Shown here: positions 35,819 to 47,344 of the stretch, piece by piece
Layout: the number at the start of each line of letters is the position of its first letter
How positions within the stretch are numbered: position 1 is the stretch's first letter
Source of the DNA: Linum tenue
Taxonomy: Eukaryota > Streptophyta > Magnoliopsida > Malpighiales > Linaceae
Assembly (NCBI GenBank): GCA_946122785.1
Contig: CAMGYJ010000006.1
Span: forward strand, 41,002,066 to 41,066,065
Reading direction: 5' to 3'
Length of the DNA: 64,000 nt
Program-made: the position numbers and the translations under genes
Notes under the pieces: model-generated
Seen by the model: the letters and a program-made list of their open reading frames with translations, nothing else
Told to the model about the DNA's origin: nothing
Database searches by the model: none

Positions 35819-36198
35819 TCCATGTGTCATTATATATCACAAGATCTAATAGTAAACATAAGTGTGCACATCATAAGATAAATCCATAATATTTGGTTCA
35901 CCATAAATTCATAATCAAGTATGAAAGCTAGATTAGGATCATGGCGGTTCGATATCAATTAATCGACATAGTCCCTTCCATGTACCACCGAACAAGTCTC
36001 ATGCTCAATATGACACATAACAAGGTATTCATAATGGTCCAACAATAATGTCTTTCCTAAAGACAAAAAATCTTGTTTTGTTCACATAATGCATAATGTA
36101 TATATACTGGTCATAATAAATAAAACAAGATTCATAACTTTATTCCAGAAACAAAATAAATGAGCTCAAAGTGTCAATCCATGAAACATAAAATAACT

Positions 36199-39100
36199 TT
36201 AGTCATGATGTCCTATAATTCCCATCCTTTCGACATGTTCAGTAAATGTCTTAGGAGGCAATCCTTTTGTTAATGGATCAACAATCATAAGTTGTGTGCT
36301 AATATGCTCGATCGACACCCTTTGTTTCTGAACTTCTTCCTTAACGACAAAGTATTTCACCTCCATATGCTTAGCACCCTTCGAATACTTGTCATTCTTA
36401 GAGAAGAATACCGCTGCAGAATTATCACAGTAAATTTTCAGCGGCTTGGCGATAGTGTCGACAATTCCAAGTCCAGAAATAAAATTCCGCAGCCATAAAC
36501 CATGATTCGTAGCTTCATAACAAGCTATGAATTTAGCTTCCATATTCGATATGGCAATAACAGACTGCTTCGCACTCTTCCATGAAATTGCCCCTCCAGC
36601 TAGAAGGAACAAATAGCCAAAAGTAGACTTCCTGGTGTCTACACATCCAGCATAATCTGAATCTGAATATCCAATCACCTCAAGGTGATCTGATCTCCTG
36701 AAGGTGAGCATGTGGTCTTTTGTTCCTTGCAGATACCTTAGTACCTTCTTTGCAGCTTTCCAATGATCTACTCCTGGATTACTTTGATACCTGCCCAGTA
36801 TTCCGACAGCCAAACTGATGTCTGGTCTGGTACAAGTTTGTGCATAATTCAAACTTCCAACAATAGATTCATAAGGAATGTGTTCCATTTGCTTGCGTTC
36901 CAATTCATTCTTTGGACATTGTTTGAGACTAAATTTATCTCCCTTCTGAATTGGAACGACATTTGCAGAGCAATAAGCCATATTATTGTATCTCTCTAGG
37001 ATCCGGTTAATGTATGATTTCTGAGACAATCCCAACAGTCCTTGTGATCTATCACGAAATATTTCTATTCCAATCACATAGGATGCCTCACCCAAATCCT
37101 TCATTTCAAAGTTCTTAGAGAGAAACTCCTTGGTTTGATGTAATAAACCAAGATCATTAGTATAGCAAGCAAGATATCGTCAACATACAGAACTAAAATT
37201 ATAAACTTACTCCCACTAATCTTCAGATATATACATCGATCGACGATGTTCTCCTTAAATCCAAAAGATGTAATGGTATCATTGAACTTAATATACCATT
37301 GTCGGGAAGCTTGTTTAAGTCCGTATATTGACTTTTTTAATTTACACACCATATGTTCTTTTCCCTCAACCACAAAACCTTCAGGTTGATCCATATAGAC
37401 TGCTTCATCTAAATTCCCATTCAGAAAGGCGGTTTTCACATCCATCTGATGGAGCTCTAGATTATAATGAGCTACCATTGCCATGACAATCCTTAAGGAG
37501 TCTTTCTTAGAGACGGGTGAAAATGTCTCTTTATAGTCAACACCACTTTTTTGAGTGAAACCTTTGGCAACAAGTCTGGCCCTGTGTCTTTCGATATTGC
37601 CATTAGAGTCGTGTTTGGTCTTCTAGACCCATCTATTACCAACTCTTTTACAACCTTCAGGCAAATCAACAAGGTCCCAAACTTCATTTTTATACATAGA
37701 TTTCATCTCTTCTTTCGCGGCAGCTAACCATTTATCAGAATGCTCACTTTCCATGGCTTGTGAAAATGAAACTGGATCATGATAGAGTCCTAAATCAGAT
37801 TCTAACTCGTGAAGATAAACCTCATAATCATCAGAAATTGCAGGCCTTCGATTTCTTGTAGACCTTCTTAATGCGATTTCTTGTGGTTCATCTATGTTAG
37901 ATTCATTCTCAATAGCAATATTAGGTGGTGCTTGACCGTTCATTTGTTGTTCCTGCAAATCGTTATCATGCTCAACATGTGCAGGAGCAACAACTTGAGA
38001 AGAGGGTAGAGGCAAGGATATTTGCACTCTAACTTCTTGAATTTCCACATTGCGTGGCTCTAAGCTCCCACTAACTTCACCATTCTCAATGAACCTAGCA
38101 TTTCCAGTTTCAACAATTCTTGTACTATGGTTAGGGCAATAAAATCGATACCCCTTAGATTTTTCTGGATAACCAATGAAGAAACCACTGATTGTTCTTG
38201 AGTCCAGTTTCTTTTCATGTGGATTATATATTCTCACTTCCGTTGGGCAACCCCAAACATGCAGGTGCCTTAAACTGGGTTTCCTTCCCGTCCACAGTTC
38301 AAAAGGTGTCTTAGGAACTGCTTTACTAGGAACTCTGTTTAACAAATACACAGCGGTCCTTAAAGCGTGCATCCACAATGATTTGGGTAAAGATGAGTTG
38401 CTTAACATGCTCCTAACCATATCCATTAAAGTACGATTCCGCCTTTCTACAACACCATTTTGTTGCGGTGTTCCTGGCATAGTGTATTGAGCACAAATAC
38501 CACGTCTTTCTAGGAACTTAGCAAATGGACCAGGGCATTGTCCACTTTCATCATATTTTCCATAATATTCTCCACCTCTATCAGATCTGACAATTTTCAC
38601 CTTTCTTTCTAATTGCCTCTCAACTTCATTGATAAACACCTCAAGGGTATCTACCGACTGAGATTTTTCATGCAGCAAATAGATATATCCATAACGTGAA
38701 AAATCATCGATAAAGGTAATGAAATACTTTTCTCCACCAAGTGATGGAACATCAAAAGGCCCACAAATATCAGTGCGTATAATTTCAAGGAGCTGTGAGC
38801 TTCTTGTGGCTGCTTTCTTAAGTGTGTGTTTTGTGTGTTTTCCTTTAATACACTCAACACAAATTCCAAGGTCAGTAAAATCCAAATGAGGAAGGATCTC
38901 ATTCTTTACTAGCCTTTCCATTCTTTCTTTGGATATGTGACCCAAACGTTTATGCCACAAGTAAGCAGAGGATTCATCAAACAAACCACGTTTAATACCA
39001 ACATTATGATGCAAGGTTAAGAGAGTCTCAGCGAATAGGGTATCAAGCTTTAGTTTGTACAAACCATCAACGAGGGTACCAGAACCCAATAAAACATTAT

Positions 39101-40240
39101 GTTTGAACAAACTAATAGAACCATTTCCAATGTTCCAAAAATACCCTGCCTTATCTAGTTGAGACACCGAAACCAAATTACAAGAAATAGAAGGAGCATA
39201 AAGGGTATTGACAAGTTCCAAATGATGACTACTATCTAAAACCAAACGATAAGTCCCAATAGCTTCAACTGGAACTTTGGCTCGGTTTCCCATATAGATG
39301 AACTTCTCATTTTGCCTTATGGTTTGGGTCGTAAGGAATCCCTGCATTGTTTTGGAAACATGAATGGTACAACCATTGTCAATCCACCAAGTATTATAAG
39401 GAACCTCAGTTAAATTTGATTCGAAACATACTGAAGCACTAGGCTTACCCTTTCTTTCGATCCATGCCTTTCTCTTCAAGCAATCTTTCTGATAATGTCC
39501 GGCTTTCTTACAGAAGCGACATATATCCTTACTTGGTTCCTTCTAGTGGATTTTGGCAGATGACTCATTAAGCTTTGATAGTCCTTCCTTGCCCTTCCCA
39601 TTCTTGTTCCATGGTTTCTTTCCAGCTCCTTTATGACCAACAAGATTGGCAGAGTGATTTCCCGGTTTCTTAAGCCTTGCTTCCTCTTGAATGAGCATGC
39701 TTTGTAACTCATGCACATTCCAATTATCCTTTAGAGTATTGTAATGCACATGGAATGTGCCATACTCTGGAGGTAAGGAATTAAGGATGAACGTTACTAG
39801 GAAATTTTCATTCACTTCCATTCCCATGGTCTTTAGTCTTGCTGCAATGTTTGTCATTTCGACGATATGCTCATGCATGGTACGCGAACCATCAAACTTC
39901 ATGGTGGTTAGCGTACCCATCAGTGTCCCAGCAAGCGACTTATCAGCAGACTCAGATTGAGAGCTTTCTTTGACGGAATTCATAAATTCCTTAGCACTTT
40001 CAGTATCATTGAAAGTTGACTTAATGTTGTTTGCTACAGTCATTCGCATAAACATTAGGCTTAGTCTGTTAGATCTTTCCCAAGCTTTATGGAAAGACTT
40101 TTCCTCAGCACTGCTAGCATCAGTAAGAGCAGCAGGTTTCTCACTTAAGAGTGCCAAATCAAGATCCAGAACACCGAGGTGAAACTGAACCTGTTCAGCC
40201 CATTCGGAGAAGTTGAGGCCATTAAACTGACAACAGACGT
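36199..40240 (-). pseudogene. Copia gag-pol polyprotein, broken
   Basis: On the minus strand: gag (about 40236-39543, QFNGLNFSEWAEQVQFHLGV then ALLSEKPAA) with a frameshift at its start; an in-frame TAG at 39543-39545; zinc knuckle [14 protein letters not shown]; protease remnant [11 protein letters not shown], where the usual D-S/T-G is D-N-G; integrase with the H..H..C..C finger ([20 protein letters not shown]) and core ([33 protein letters not shown]); a second TAG at 37623-37625 after GNRWV; RT (37484-37101) with VLYVDDILLA; a frameshift near 37160; and RT end plus RNase H (37104-36199, YSDSDYAGC, ISWKSAKQSV, DPLTKGL). Frame is kept across both TAG codons. The original was probably one long ORF. 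Confidence 0.93.
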
Positions 40241-40544
40241 GGCTTGCGATTGAAGAGAAACAAGAACAGATGTTGCAAACATATATAACATGTACTCACA
40301 CATTAATGCTTTGGGTAATAAGCATAAATTATAATACAGATTCGGAAACATAAACATAAAACATATATTGGTGCTACCTTTGGGCAAAACAACAATATAT
40401 ATGTGATAAATAATCGTAATTGATGCTCAAAATAATCATATAATTGGTGATAGACATACTCAAATTAGATATACTTGCAATCTTTGGATATACTAAATAT
40501 ATCTAACCAAGCACATCAATTTACCACAATAATGTTCATGAATT
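40241..40544 (-). other. Copia leader, left part
   Basis: AT-rich untranslated leader of the Copia element on the gag side of the nested Athila piece. No ORF. It shares acctttgggc with the leader part on the other side (near 46384). Confidence 0.5.
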
Positions 40545-42081
40545 ATGTTGCTTGTCCCTAAGCAACGACTCAAACAACACAAACACACAATCACCCAAAA
40601 CAATGACACATTACAGACTCAACACTCAACGCAAAACACAAAATTTCCTTGTACTCTTGTTGTAATCAGTAGTTTCTTTCTCAACGGACAAGTTATGCTT
40701 TCATGGTCATACCTTTCACCCCACACTCAAGTTCTTTGCAACCATTACAATTGACTGACTCAAATCCATCAAAAACTCAAATAGCAACACTCAATTTCGA
40801 TCGTCAGTAGTGGGTGGTTAACAACTTATGGTGCAACAGTTATTAGGAGAATCTAACCACATCAGTGAGGTGCATATCTCGTGAGGACAGTCTGGCTTCC
40901 TCACACCAATCATAAGCAATTAATTAAGCATGAGTCTCAAAAACTAATGGGGGAAGCCTTTCGCAAACATGATTTTAACTTTAAGCACATCACTACCTTT
41001 TATGACAAGGAGAGGCTTTCTCTCTTTCTGCTTTTGCTTGCCGAGTGGTCGTATTTAGTACAAGTGGGATTTGTTTCTTACTACCGGTGACCGAGCAAGA
41101 GCAATTTCTGCTTCTTAGCACTCGCATAAGGGCTTCTTTTAACTCCTTTTCCTCGGTCCGTGTGGAGGGTCATTGCATCCTCAAATGGCACTTCACTCAA
41201 CTGGGGATCGTACTTGATAAGCAACATCGTACGGTCGCGAACCGATTCTCAATTGAATCTTTCCTAATCCCCATGTGCAATGAGTGATTGCCTCACACGA
41301 TTTTGGCATTTTTACCCACACTTTAATTGTTATGGCAACTTTCTTATCTTTTACTTGTCAGGTAGTGTTTTCTTTTATAAAGATACAGTTCACCCCATCA
41401 TAAAACATTCAAAACAGAGATACTCATTGCAAAATCAAAAGCTCAGAATTGATCCAAGTAAGCACGGTATCCAAACATGTCGAATGGTCAATGTTCTCCA
41501 CCTAACTACTTCACCAAAAGTTATTACACTATCCTCACAAAAGAGACTGTTGCTAAAAGAGTTGCTCATTCCAAGCATATCAAGTCAGTCAAAACATTTA
41601 AGCTCATTGTGAAGAACCATGCAATTCAACACTAGTGGGGTGATTTCGATGATTTCATTCAAGCACAAACTCATTTTCAAGGCATCACGGTCATTTACAT
41701 CATGTTACCACAAGAGTACAAGGTTTTGTTTTTAATTTTCTGATTTTTTGGGTGTTTTTTTGGCCATTAGCTTTGCACAGGCAGCTTGCTTTTTGCACAG
41801 GCAAACTGCATGCAGTTTGGCTGTGCTCAACCTAATGGCATTTTTTTTTTGGTTTTTTTTTTAACCACATGCAATAGGGACAAACAAACACTAAGACTCA
41901 CCTTAATGGCAAATTTTTTTTTTTTTTGGTTTTTTTTTGTACATGCAATAGGGACAAACAAACACTAAGACTCACCACACCACACTCAGGATGGAACATT
42001 GTCCCTAATGTTCAACTCCTAATCTAAACATGCACGGGTTTGACACAACTAAAAAGAAAAATAAAGAAAAGAAAACTTACT
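40545..42081 (-). other. Non-coding 3' interior of the Athila piece
   Basis: No ORF of interest. 41064-41530 is similar to 52118-52600 (shared tttgtttcttact, gagcaagagcaattt, cgattctcaattgaat, acagttcacccca). T-rich repeats at 41849-41940 contain two copies of a caatagggacaaacaaacac block. A hairpin at 41793-41826 matches one inside the gag gene. Confidence 0.6.
41793..41826. repeat. Hairpin copy 1 (GCACAGGCAAACTGCA)
   Basis: The arms TTGCACAGGCAAACTGCA and TGCAGTTTGGCTGTGC pair with one mismatch. A close relative lies at 43232-43267 inside gag. Confidence 0.8.
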
Positions 42082-42097
42082 TTGGGTTGCCTCCCAA
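42082..42097 (-). promoter_or_regulatory. Conserved TTGGGAGGCAACCCAA stem after the protease ORF
   Basis: Minus strand ttgggaggcaacccaa: a stem TTGGG/CCCAA with loop AGGCAA, 44 bases after the stop of the protease ORF. Same place and form as in the two other Athila-like relics in this window. Confidence 0.5.
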
Positions 42098-42140
42098 GAA
42101 GCGCTTGTTTAACGTCTTCAGCCTGACATTCATGGAGCTT

Positions 42141-43139
42141 TCAACCAATGGGTATGGAAAGGTATCCAGAATACCCTCCTGAACAATTATAGAACGCATA
42201 ACCTCCATCCAGCATATGAGTCACCTCTGCAGGGCCAGGTGTGCGAAAATTGGGTATGACCTTCTTATCTTGCATGTTGGACCCTTTAGTGAGGCGTAGG
42301 TGGTACTGTAGCGCCTCAAGCAAGTACTCTTCCTGTTTCAATGTTAGTGAAGAAGGAATAATAACAGGAAGATTGAAATCCTTACCCAAATATCTATGCT
42401 TGAGGTGACATGGCAAGGATTTCTGCCCTTGCTTTGATTTCAGAATCTGAGCAGATAGGATAGGTGATAGTTCTTCGGATGGTCCACTATCACAGGAAGA
42501 GGAATTTTTCCTTTCTCGAGCTCCACTTTCAAAGTCATCAAATGCATCGTGATTATGACCAACTTGAAAGACATTAAAAATTTCCTCCTCCTTACCTACT
42601 CGGAATGTCAACTTCCCTCTCCCGACATCGATGAGTGCATCACCAGTGGCTAGAAAAGGTCTCCCAAGAATGAGAGGCACTCCCCGATCATCTTCCATCT
42701 CCAGAATTACAAAATCTGTTGGGATAATAAACTTCCCCACCTTCACCAATACATTCTCCACCACTCCCTTTGGAAGTTTCACTGATCGATCGGCCAATTG
42801 GAGAGTGATCCGAGTAGGCTTAAGAACATCTCCCAATCCCAATTTCTTGTAGACTGAGTATGGCATTAAATTTATTCCTGCTCCAAGATCACAAAGTGAT
42901 TTATTGAACTCTGTACCTCCAATGACACATGGAATGGTGAAGCTGCCCGGATCATCCCTCTTTTCTGGTAATTTATTCTGAATCACAGCACTACATTCAG
43001 AAGTAAGGGTTACCTTCTCCAGATCAGCCCATTTGCGCTTCTTCGTCAGCAACTCCCTTAAGAATTTAGCATATGTAGGCATCTGTTCAAGTGCCTCCGC
43101 CAATGGTATGTTGATATGAAGTTGCTTGAAGATATTCAC
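42141..43139 (-). pseudogene. Athila aspartic protease part of gag-pol
   Basis: About 332 codons. It begins NIFKQLHINIPLAEALEQMP, the usual linker between gag and protease, followed by KWADLEKVTLTSECSAVIQ and GSFTIPCVIGG. The retropepsin part has CDLGAGINLMPYSVYKKLGL (catalytic Asp in D-L-G-A, as usual for Athila, though S is more common than G after it) and LILGRPFLATGDALIDV, the second family motif. It ends with a stop where RT would follow. The Met at its start is probably not a true start: the ORF overlaps the end of gag by four bases in another frame because of a deletion there. Confidence 0.85.
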
Positions 43140-44890
43140 AAATTTCTTGAAGTTACACGGGCAGGTTCATAAGGCTTTACCTCTTCGCTCTTCAATTTTT
43201 CCACTTTTTGAGGTACACGGGCAGATTGCTTTTGCACAGGCAGATTGCATGCAGTTTGCCTGTGCAAGTCAGATTTTTCAGCTTTTGCACTTTCTTCATC
43301 CTCCATCTCTGCAGCTCCTTTGCCCTCCTTTTCTACTGGATTTTTCTTGCTCTTTGGATCCTCCAACTCCTTCCCACTCCTCAATGTGACTGCTACAACC
43401 ATGGCATCCTTTGGATTCCTCTCGGTATTAGCCGGTAATGTCCCAGGAATCCTGCCTTGCATATCCGCCAGAGTTTGAGCCATCTGTCCCATCTGCCTCT
43501 CCATAGCTAGCATAGACGATTGTAAATTATTGTTGATGGCTAGCTGTTGAGTGACAAATTGATCCAGGCCCTTCAGATTATTGTCGGTTTTCTGCATGTG
43601 AGCCAGAAGCAATTCTTCAAGTTGTGGTTTCTTCTCTGGTTGAGGTGGAGGTTGTTGTTTCTGCAGGCTTGGAGGTGGAATGTTGAGAGCACTAGTTGGG
43701 TTGTTGCTCGGCCAGGAAAAGTTAGGATGCATCCTCCATTGTGGGTTGTAGGTATTTGAGTACATACCTCCCTGGCCTTGATTTCTCTGATTGTTGATAT
43801 AGTGCACATCTTCCATCTGATCAGCCACCAGTGGACATAGATCCCTATGATGAGCACCTTCACATAATTCGCAATAAGAAACCTCCTCCTGTCTACCAAT
43901 AGCCAACTTAGCCAGCCTTCGTTCGAGTGCATCGAACTTGGAGTCCAGCTTAGCATCAATCTTTGCTTCTAGACTTGCAACTCTGTCGATCTCATGCAAG
44001 CCTCCTCTCCTTCGAATGCTGGTCTCGCTACCCCATTCAGTATCTTCAGAGCATATCTTCTCCACCAGTTCATATGCTTCTGGTGCCTCCATTCTTGTGA
44101 AACCATTCCGGGAAGCATTATTCAGAGCATCTCGGAATTGTCTTCTGATTCCGTTAAAGAAAATGGAGATCACGTTCCAATCTTCAAGACCGTGGCTCGG
44201 GCATCTCATTAAAAGCTCCTTATAGCGCTCCCATGCCTCGGTCAGACTCTCGTCTTCAGCTTGTTTAAAAGTGACAATTTCCTCTTGCCTCTTCATTGCC
44301 TTGGCAGGAGGAAAGTACTTATCCAAAAAGGTCTTCTCAAGCTGACCCCATGTTGTGATGGAACGGGGTGTCAAGTTCTGGAACCAGTGTGATGCATTCC
44401 CTAGCAGAGAAAATGAGAACATCCGAAGACGGATGGCATCATCAGACACAGCCGGGCTCTTCATTGTGTCACAAATGCTTGCAAACCGGCGAATATACTC
44501 GTGAGGATCCTCACTGCTAGCCCCAGAGAAAGTATACCCATTGGTGATCATGTTGATGAATGCTGGGGTAATCTCCATGGTTGCATCCCCAGCCGGAATG
44601 ACAACACATGAGGCTCGGGCCCCAGTCCTTCGATTCAGGCGAGCCCTGATCGAACGATCCTGTTCTGCCATGATGTCTGGCTCGATGATGCGCGGTGGCG
44701 GTGTCGGTGGTGTCGGGATGACAGGTGGTGAAACCTGCCTTCTCGGTTGACGATTCTGGGTTAGGGAAGGCCTAGAAGTTGTGGATGTGGTACGCTGCTT
44801 CCCTAACTTGACCTGCTTCCTGTTCTGTCGGCAGGTCTTCTCGATCTCCGGATCTAGTGGCAGTAAATCGCCGGTCGTCCTCCTAGGCAT
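43136..44890 (-). CDS. Athila-like gag protein
   Basis: An open frame of 584 codons from MPRRTTGDLLPLDPEIEK to a stop at 43136. It contains the retrotransposon gag domain (residues about 140-260: RLRMFSFSLLGNASHWFQNL, TFLDKYFPPAKAMKRQEEI, ESLTEAWERYKELLMRCPSH). Further on are a coiled stretch (RVASLEAKIDAKLDSKFDAL), a knuckle-like CELCEGAHHRDLC and Gln/Pro-rich sequence. The role is to form the capsid particle. The ATG lies about 95 bases after the primer-binding site, as expected. The C terminus (PARVTSRNL) is abnormal: a small deletion with a frameshift removed the normal join to protease. Apart from that the gene is intact. A 36-nt hairpin is inside it. Confidence 0.88.
   Translation of the reverse strand: MPRRTTGDLLPLDPEIEKTCRQNRKQVKLGKQRTTSTTSRPSLTQNRQPRRQVSPPVIPTPPTPPPRIIEPDIMAEQDRSIRARLNRRTGARASCVVIPAGDATMEITPAFINMITNGYTFSGASSEDPHEYIRRFASICDTMKSPAVSDDAIRLRMFSFSLLGNASHWFQNLTPRSITTWGQLEKTFLDKYFPPAKAMKRQEEIVTFKQAEDESLTEAWERYKELLMRCPSHGLEDWNVISIFFNGIRRQFRDALNNASRNGFTRMEAPEAYELVEKICSEDTEWGSETSIRRRGGLHEIDRVASLEAKIDAKLDSKFDALERRLAKLAIGRQEEVSYCELCEGAHHRDLCPLVADQMEDVHYINNQRNQGQGGMYSNTYNPQWRMHPNFSWPSNNPTSALNIPPPSLQKQQPPPQPEKKPQLEELLLAHMQKTDNNLKGLDQFVTQQLAINNNLQSSMLAMERQMGQMAQTLADMQGRIPGTLPANTERNPKDAMVVAVTLRSGKELEDPKSKKNPVEKEGKGAAEMEDEESAKAEKSDLHRQTACNLPVQKQSARVPQKVEKLKSEEVKPYEPARVTSRNL
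43232..43267. repeat. 36-nt hairpin inside gag
   Basis: The arms TTGCACAGGCAGATTGCA and TGCAGTTTGCCTGTGCAA pair over 18 positions with two mismatches that would be G-U pairs in RNA. A related hairpin, with the same upstream gcagNttgctttt words, lies at 41793-41826. Confidence 0.85.
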
Positions 44891-44984
44891 GCACGAGGAG
44901 GATAAACCTGAAAATTCTTCTGCACACTAACACCCAGATCAAAATAGTTCACTCACAAAAATCAATAAAAATAAGATATGGCAG

Positions 44985-45002
44985 TCCCCGGCAACGGCGC
45001 CA
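44985..45002 (-). other. Athila primer-binding site
   Basis: Minus strand TGGCGCCGTTGCCGGGGA, the standard Athila-type site (reported to match tRNA-Asp), six bases inside the LTR end. Confidence 0.85.
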
Positions 45003-45008
45003 AAAACT

Positions 45009-46308
45009 TGATAGGGCAAAAGCGTATATGCCAATTTCCTATCTCGTAGTAAACCGGAAAGTCCGGGTATCGTCTCTCAGGGACTGGTACAACCTTAAGT
45101 TCTATCAATTTTATTGAGCAAACTATAGGTGAAAATGGTTTAATGAGATTATTAACTACTAGCAAAATCAACTAAACAAGCAAATTAAAGTGTCGGGTTT
45201 AAATCAATGGGAGAAAGCTCTGGGAGAAACACCGAGATTCACTACCTATCCTATCCAGATTAATTCACATATTCCAATCAATTTAATCCATATCTCTACA
45301 GCCAGGATATCACTACTGTGCTAGCTATCCCTGTCGGGAATTACTACGTACTAAACAATTAATTCAAATCCTAGTGTCGTAGCTCAATGAGTTAATTATT
45401 TAGCCTGAAGATCGATATCCCATTTAAGACCGCATAGTACCTTATTTAATCCACTGTCGCTTCGATAAGTTACTATGTCACATGAAATAGGTTCAGTTAT
45501 TAGGGTTTCACTGTCGCTAATAACCTAATTAACTACAATTCAGTGTATTGGTGGCCAGTCAACACAAAGCATTAAGGAATTTCATGCAATAGAGATTGGA
45601 AGAAAAGAATTCTAAATCAATCCATCAAATCAAGAAATAACTACATCCTATAGTGTTTCCCCCAGAAATTGAAGTTTAGTTCATGATGAAATCAAAAGAT
45701 GTAATCATGTTCATAATCATCATGTCACGAATCAAAACAAAGAAGAAAAAATACTGAAATTTTCTTCCCTGCCCTGCACTCGATCGCCCCGCGCCAGCTG
45801 CTTCTCCGCTCTGGTTGCGCGCGACTGCTCTTCTTTTCCCCGCTCCCAAGAATTCCGCCCTCCAGAGACCTATTCTCCTCAATTCGACTTCCGTCCCAAA
45901 CTCTTCCCAAGCTTCCGTGTCCCAAAGAAAAGTCCTCCAGAATAATTCCCTCCTCCTTTTCCCCGGTCCAAGTTAATAAAAAGAATGCCCCCTCACTAAT
46001 TAATTGCCAAAGCAAATTCCGCCCAACAATAAATTTCCGCCTGCAGAGAAAATCCGCTCCGCTTAGCGTGTCCAATTTCTCCAAATTAAATGGCCCAAAT
46101 CAATTCCACCCGCCCAGCCAATTCCTCTGGGCCTTGGGCCCAAGTGAGTAGTCCACAAGTAATTCCAGTCGATTTATTGCTTGTGCACTCGCTCCTTTTT
46201 CGTGCTTTCTTCACCTATAATACATCAAACTCATGGCACTAGGCAGTAATGGTTTTTCAACCATTCTCGGGTTAGGGAGCCCTAAAATAGCACCAATTGG
46301 CTAAAACA
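45009..46308 (-). repeat. Athila 5' LTR (nested)
   Basis: On the element strand it starts TGTTTTAGCCAATTGGTG and ends TTTTGCCCTATCA just before the primer-binding site. Length about 1.3 kb. The start is chosen from the TG...CA rule because no second LTR exists for comparison. A repeated tcgc/tgtcg-rich stretch lies at 45300-45520. Confidence 0.65.
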
Positions 46309-46949
46309 TACCATGAAATAATCACATAAAGTCCAAGAATCCGATATATTAAAGCCGAATATCAAATTATAAAACGAGCAATCAACCTTTGGGCGATTCA
46401 AAAAGATTTTATAATGACGAACTTCAACTTTAAAGCATCACATAAACATTAGTAGTCGAACTTGATTCAACTTGATATCTATAAACCTTCTGATTTGGCC
46501 ACTTTGGTGACTAACAAATTAATCATAATATAGATATCAAAGTTAAAATTTAACTCAAGGCAAAACCATTTTTTTTCCTCACATACGTAGACCTTGTTTC
46601 TTTAATTGCTTAACATAATCATGATAATAGTCAATTCCATTTGAAGCAAATAGACAACAAATTAAAAGGGAAAAACCTACATAGTACATAGAAGCAAAGA
46701 TGCCACTGCCATCCGTACTGAAAATTAGACACATATATATATGCAATATTAATCTTAGAATCACAGCCCATAAAGGTTAACAGATTAAAGCCATTAATTA
46801 TAAAGGAGAAAGGCGGAATTGATTATAATCGGGGAGAAAGCTTGGACCAATTTGGATCCATTGTTAACAATTATATGGCGGTCTCATATACACGATGATG
46901 CAGCGGAAAACATACATAATCGAAAATCATTCATTCATATAAACCCTAA
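46309..46949 (-). other. Copia leader, right part
   Basis: Untranslated leader between the Athila LTR and the Copia primer-binding site. It contains ctgatttggccactttggtg and gatgatgcagcggaaa, sequence types common in plant Copia leaders. No ORF. Confidence 0.5.
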
Positions 46950-46963
46950 GGTTTTGATACCAC
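46950..46963 (-). other. Copia primer-binding site
   Basis: Minus strand tggtatcaaaacct next to the 5' LTR. It resembles the TGGTATCAGAGC type complementary to initiator tRNA-Met, with changes after the eighth base. Confidence 0.75.
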
Positions 46964-46964
46964 A

Positions 46965-47344
46965 TGTAAACATAAATCATAATAGCATGGATCTTAGAAT
47001 TAGATGATTTCACAAATCGGTAATAGATCAAGGAAACCTACCTCGATCCATGACGAGAGCGGCGGCGGCGCTGGAGTAGTAATCACCGGAATTGAGTTTC
47101 TCCCTCTTGACCCCTTTAGGTTTTAGGTTTAGAGATTTCTGTGATGGCTTAGAAATTCTACATAATGGGTTGAGAGAGGACCAATGCTAGAGCTTCTTTA
47201 TATAGACCCACCATCAAGGTATATTAGGAATTTACCTTTCATTAACCTAATCAATATAAGATTTACCTTATATATTAAACCATTAAGTGATAATTACACT
47301 TGGCCACAATTATTCCCTAGTGACCTACGGGAATTGGGCTTATA
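46965..47344 (-). repeat. Copia 5' LTR (right)
   Basis: About 96% identical by eye to 35425-35805. Its outer end reads ttata instead of tgaca, so the terminal TG of this LTR is mutated on the element strand. The GATGA duplication follows. Confidence 0.92.

Larger units (their letters stand above)
40545..46308 (-). mobile_element. Athila-like element piece nested in the Copia leader
   Basis: Carries, on the minus strand, one LTR (45009-46308), a primer-binding site, gag and protease ORFs, then about 1.6 kb of non-coding interior ending near 40545 with gcttgtccctaagcaa, the motif usually found next to the polypurine tract. No RT, RNase H, integrase or 3' LTR is present. It sits between two stretches that look like Copia leader, so it entered the Copia element, but a target duplication could not be identified. 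The left end is uncertain by tens of bases. Confidence 0.8.
35425..47344 (-). mobile_element. Copia LTR retrotransposon inserted in the NPH3 gene
   Basis: Complete insertion with LTRs at 35425-35805 and 46965-47344, flanked by the 5-bp duplication GATGA (35420-35424, 47345-47349). The polypurine tract (35806-35818) and primer-binding site (46950-46963) fix the minus orientation. The minus strand carries gag, a zinc knuckle, a protease remnant, integrase, RT and RNase H in Copia order. The leader is interrupted by a piece of an Athila element (about 40545-46308). By eye the LTRs differ at about 14 of 381 positions, mostly transitions, so the insertion is fairly young compared with its neighbours. 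Stops and a frameshift make it non-functional. Confidence 0.95.

Noticed and set aside
38176..38490. 104-codon plus-strand ORF
   Set aside because: Antisense to the Copia integrase.
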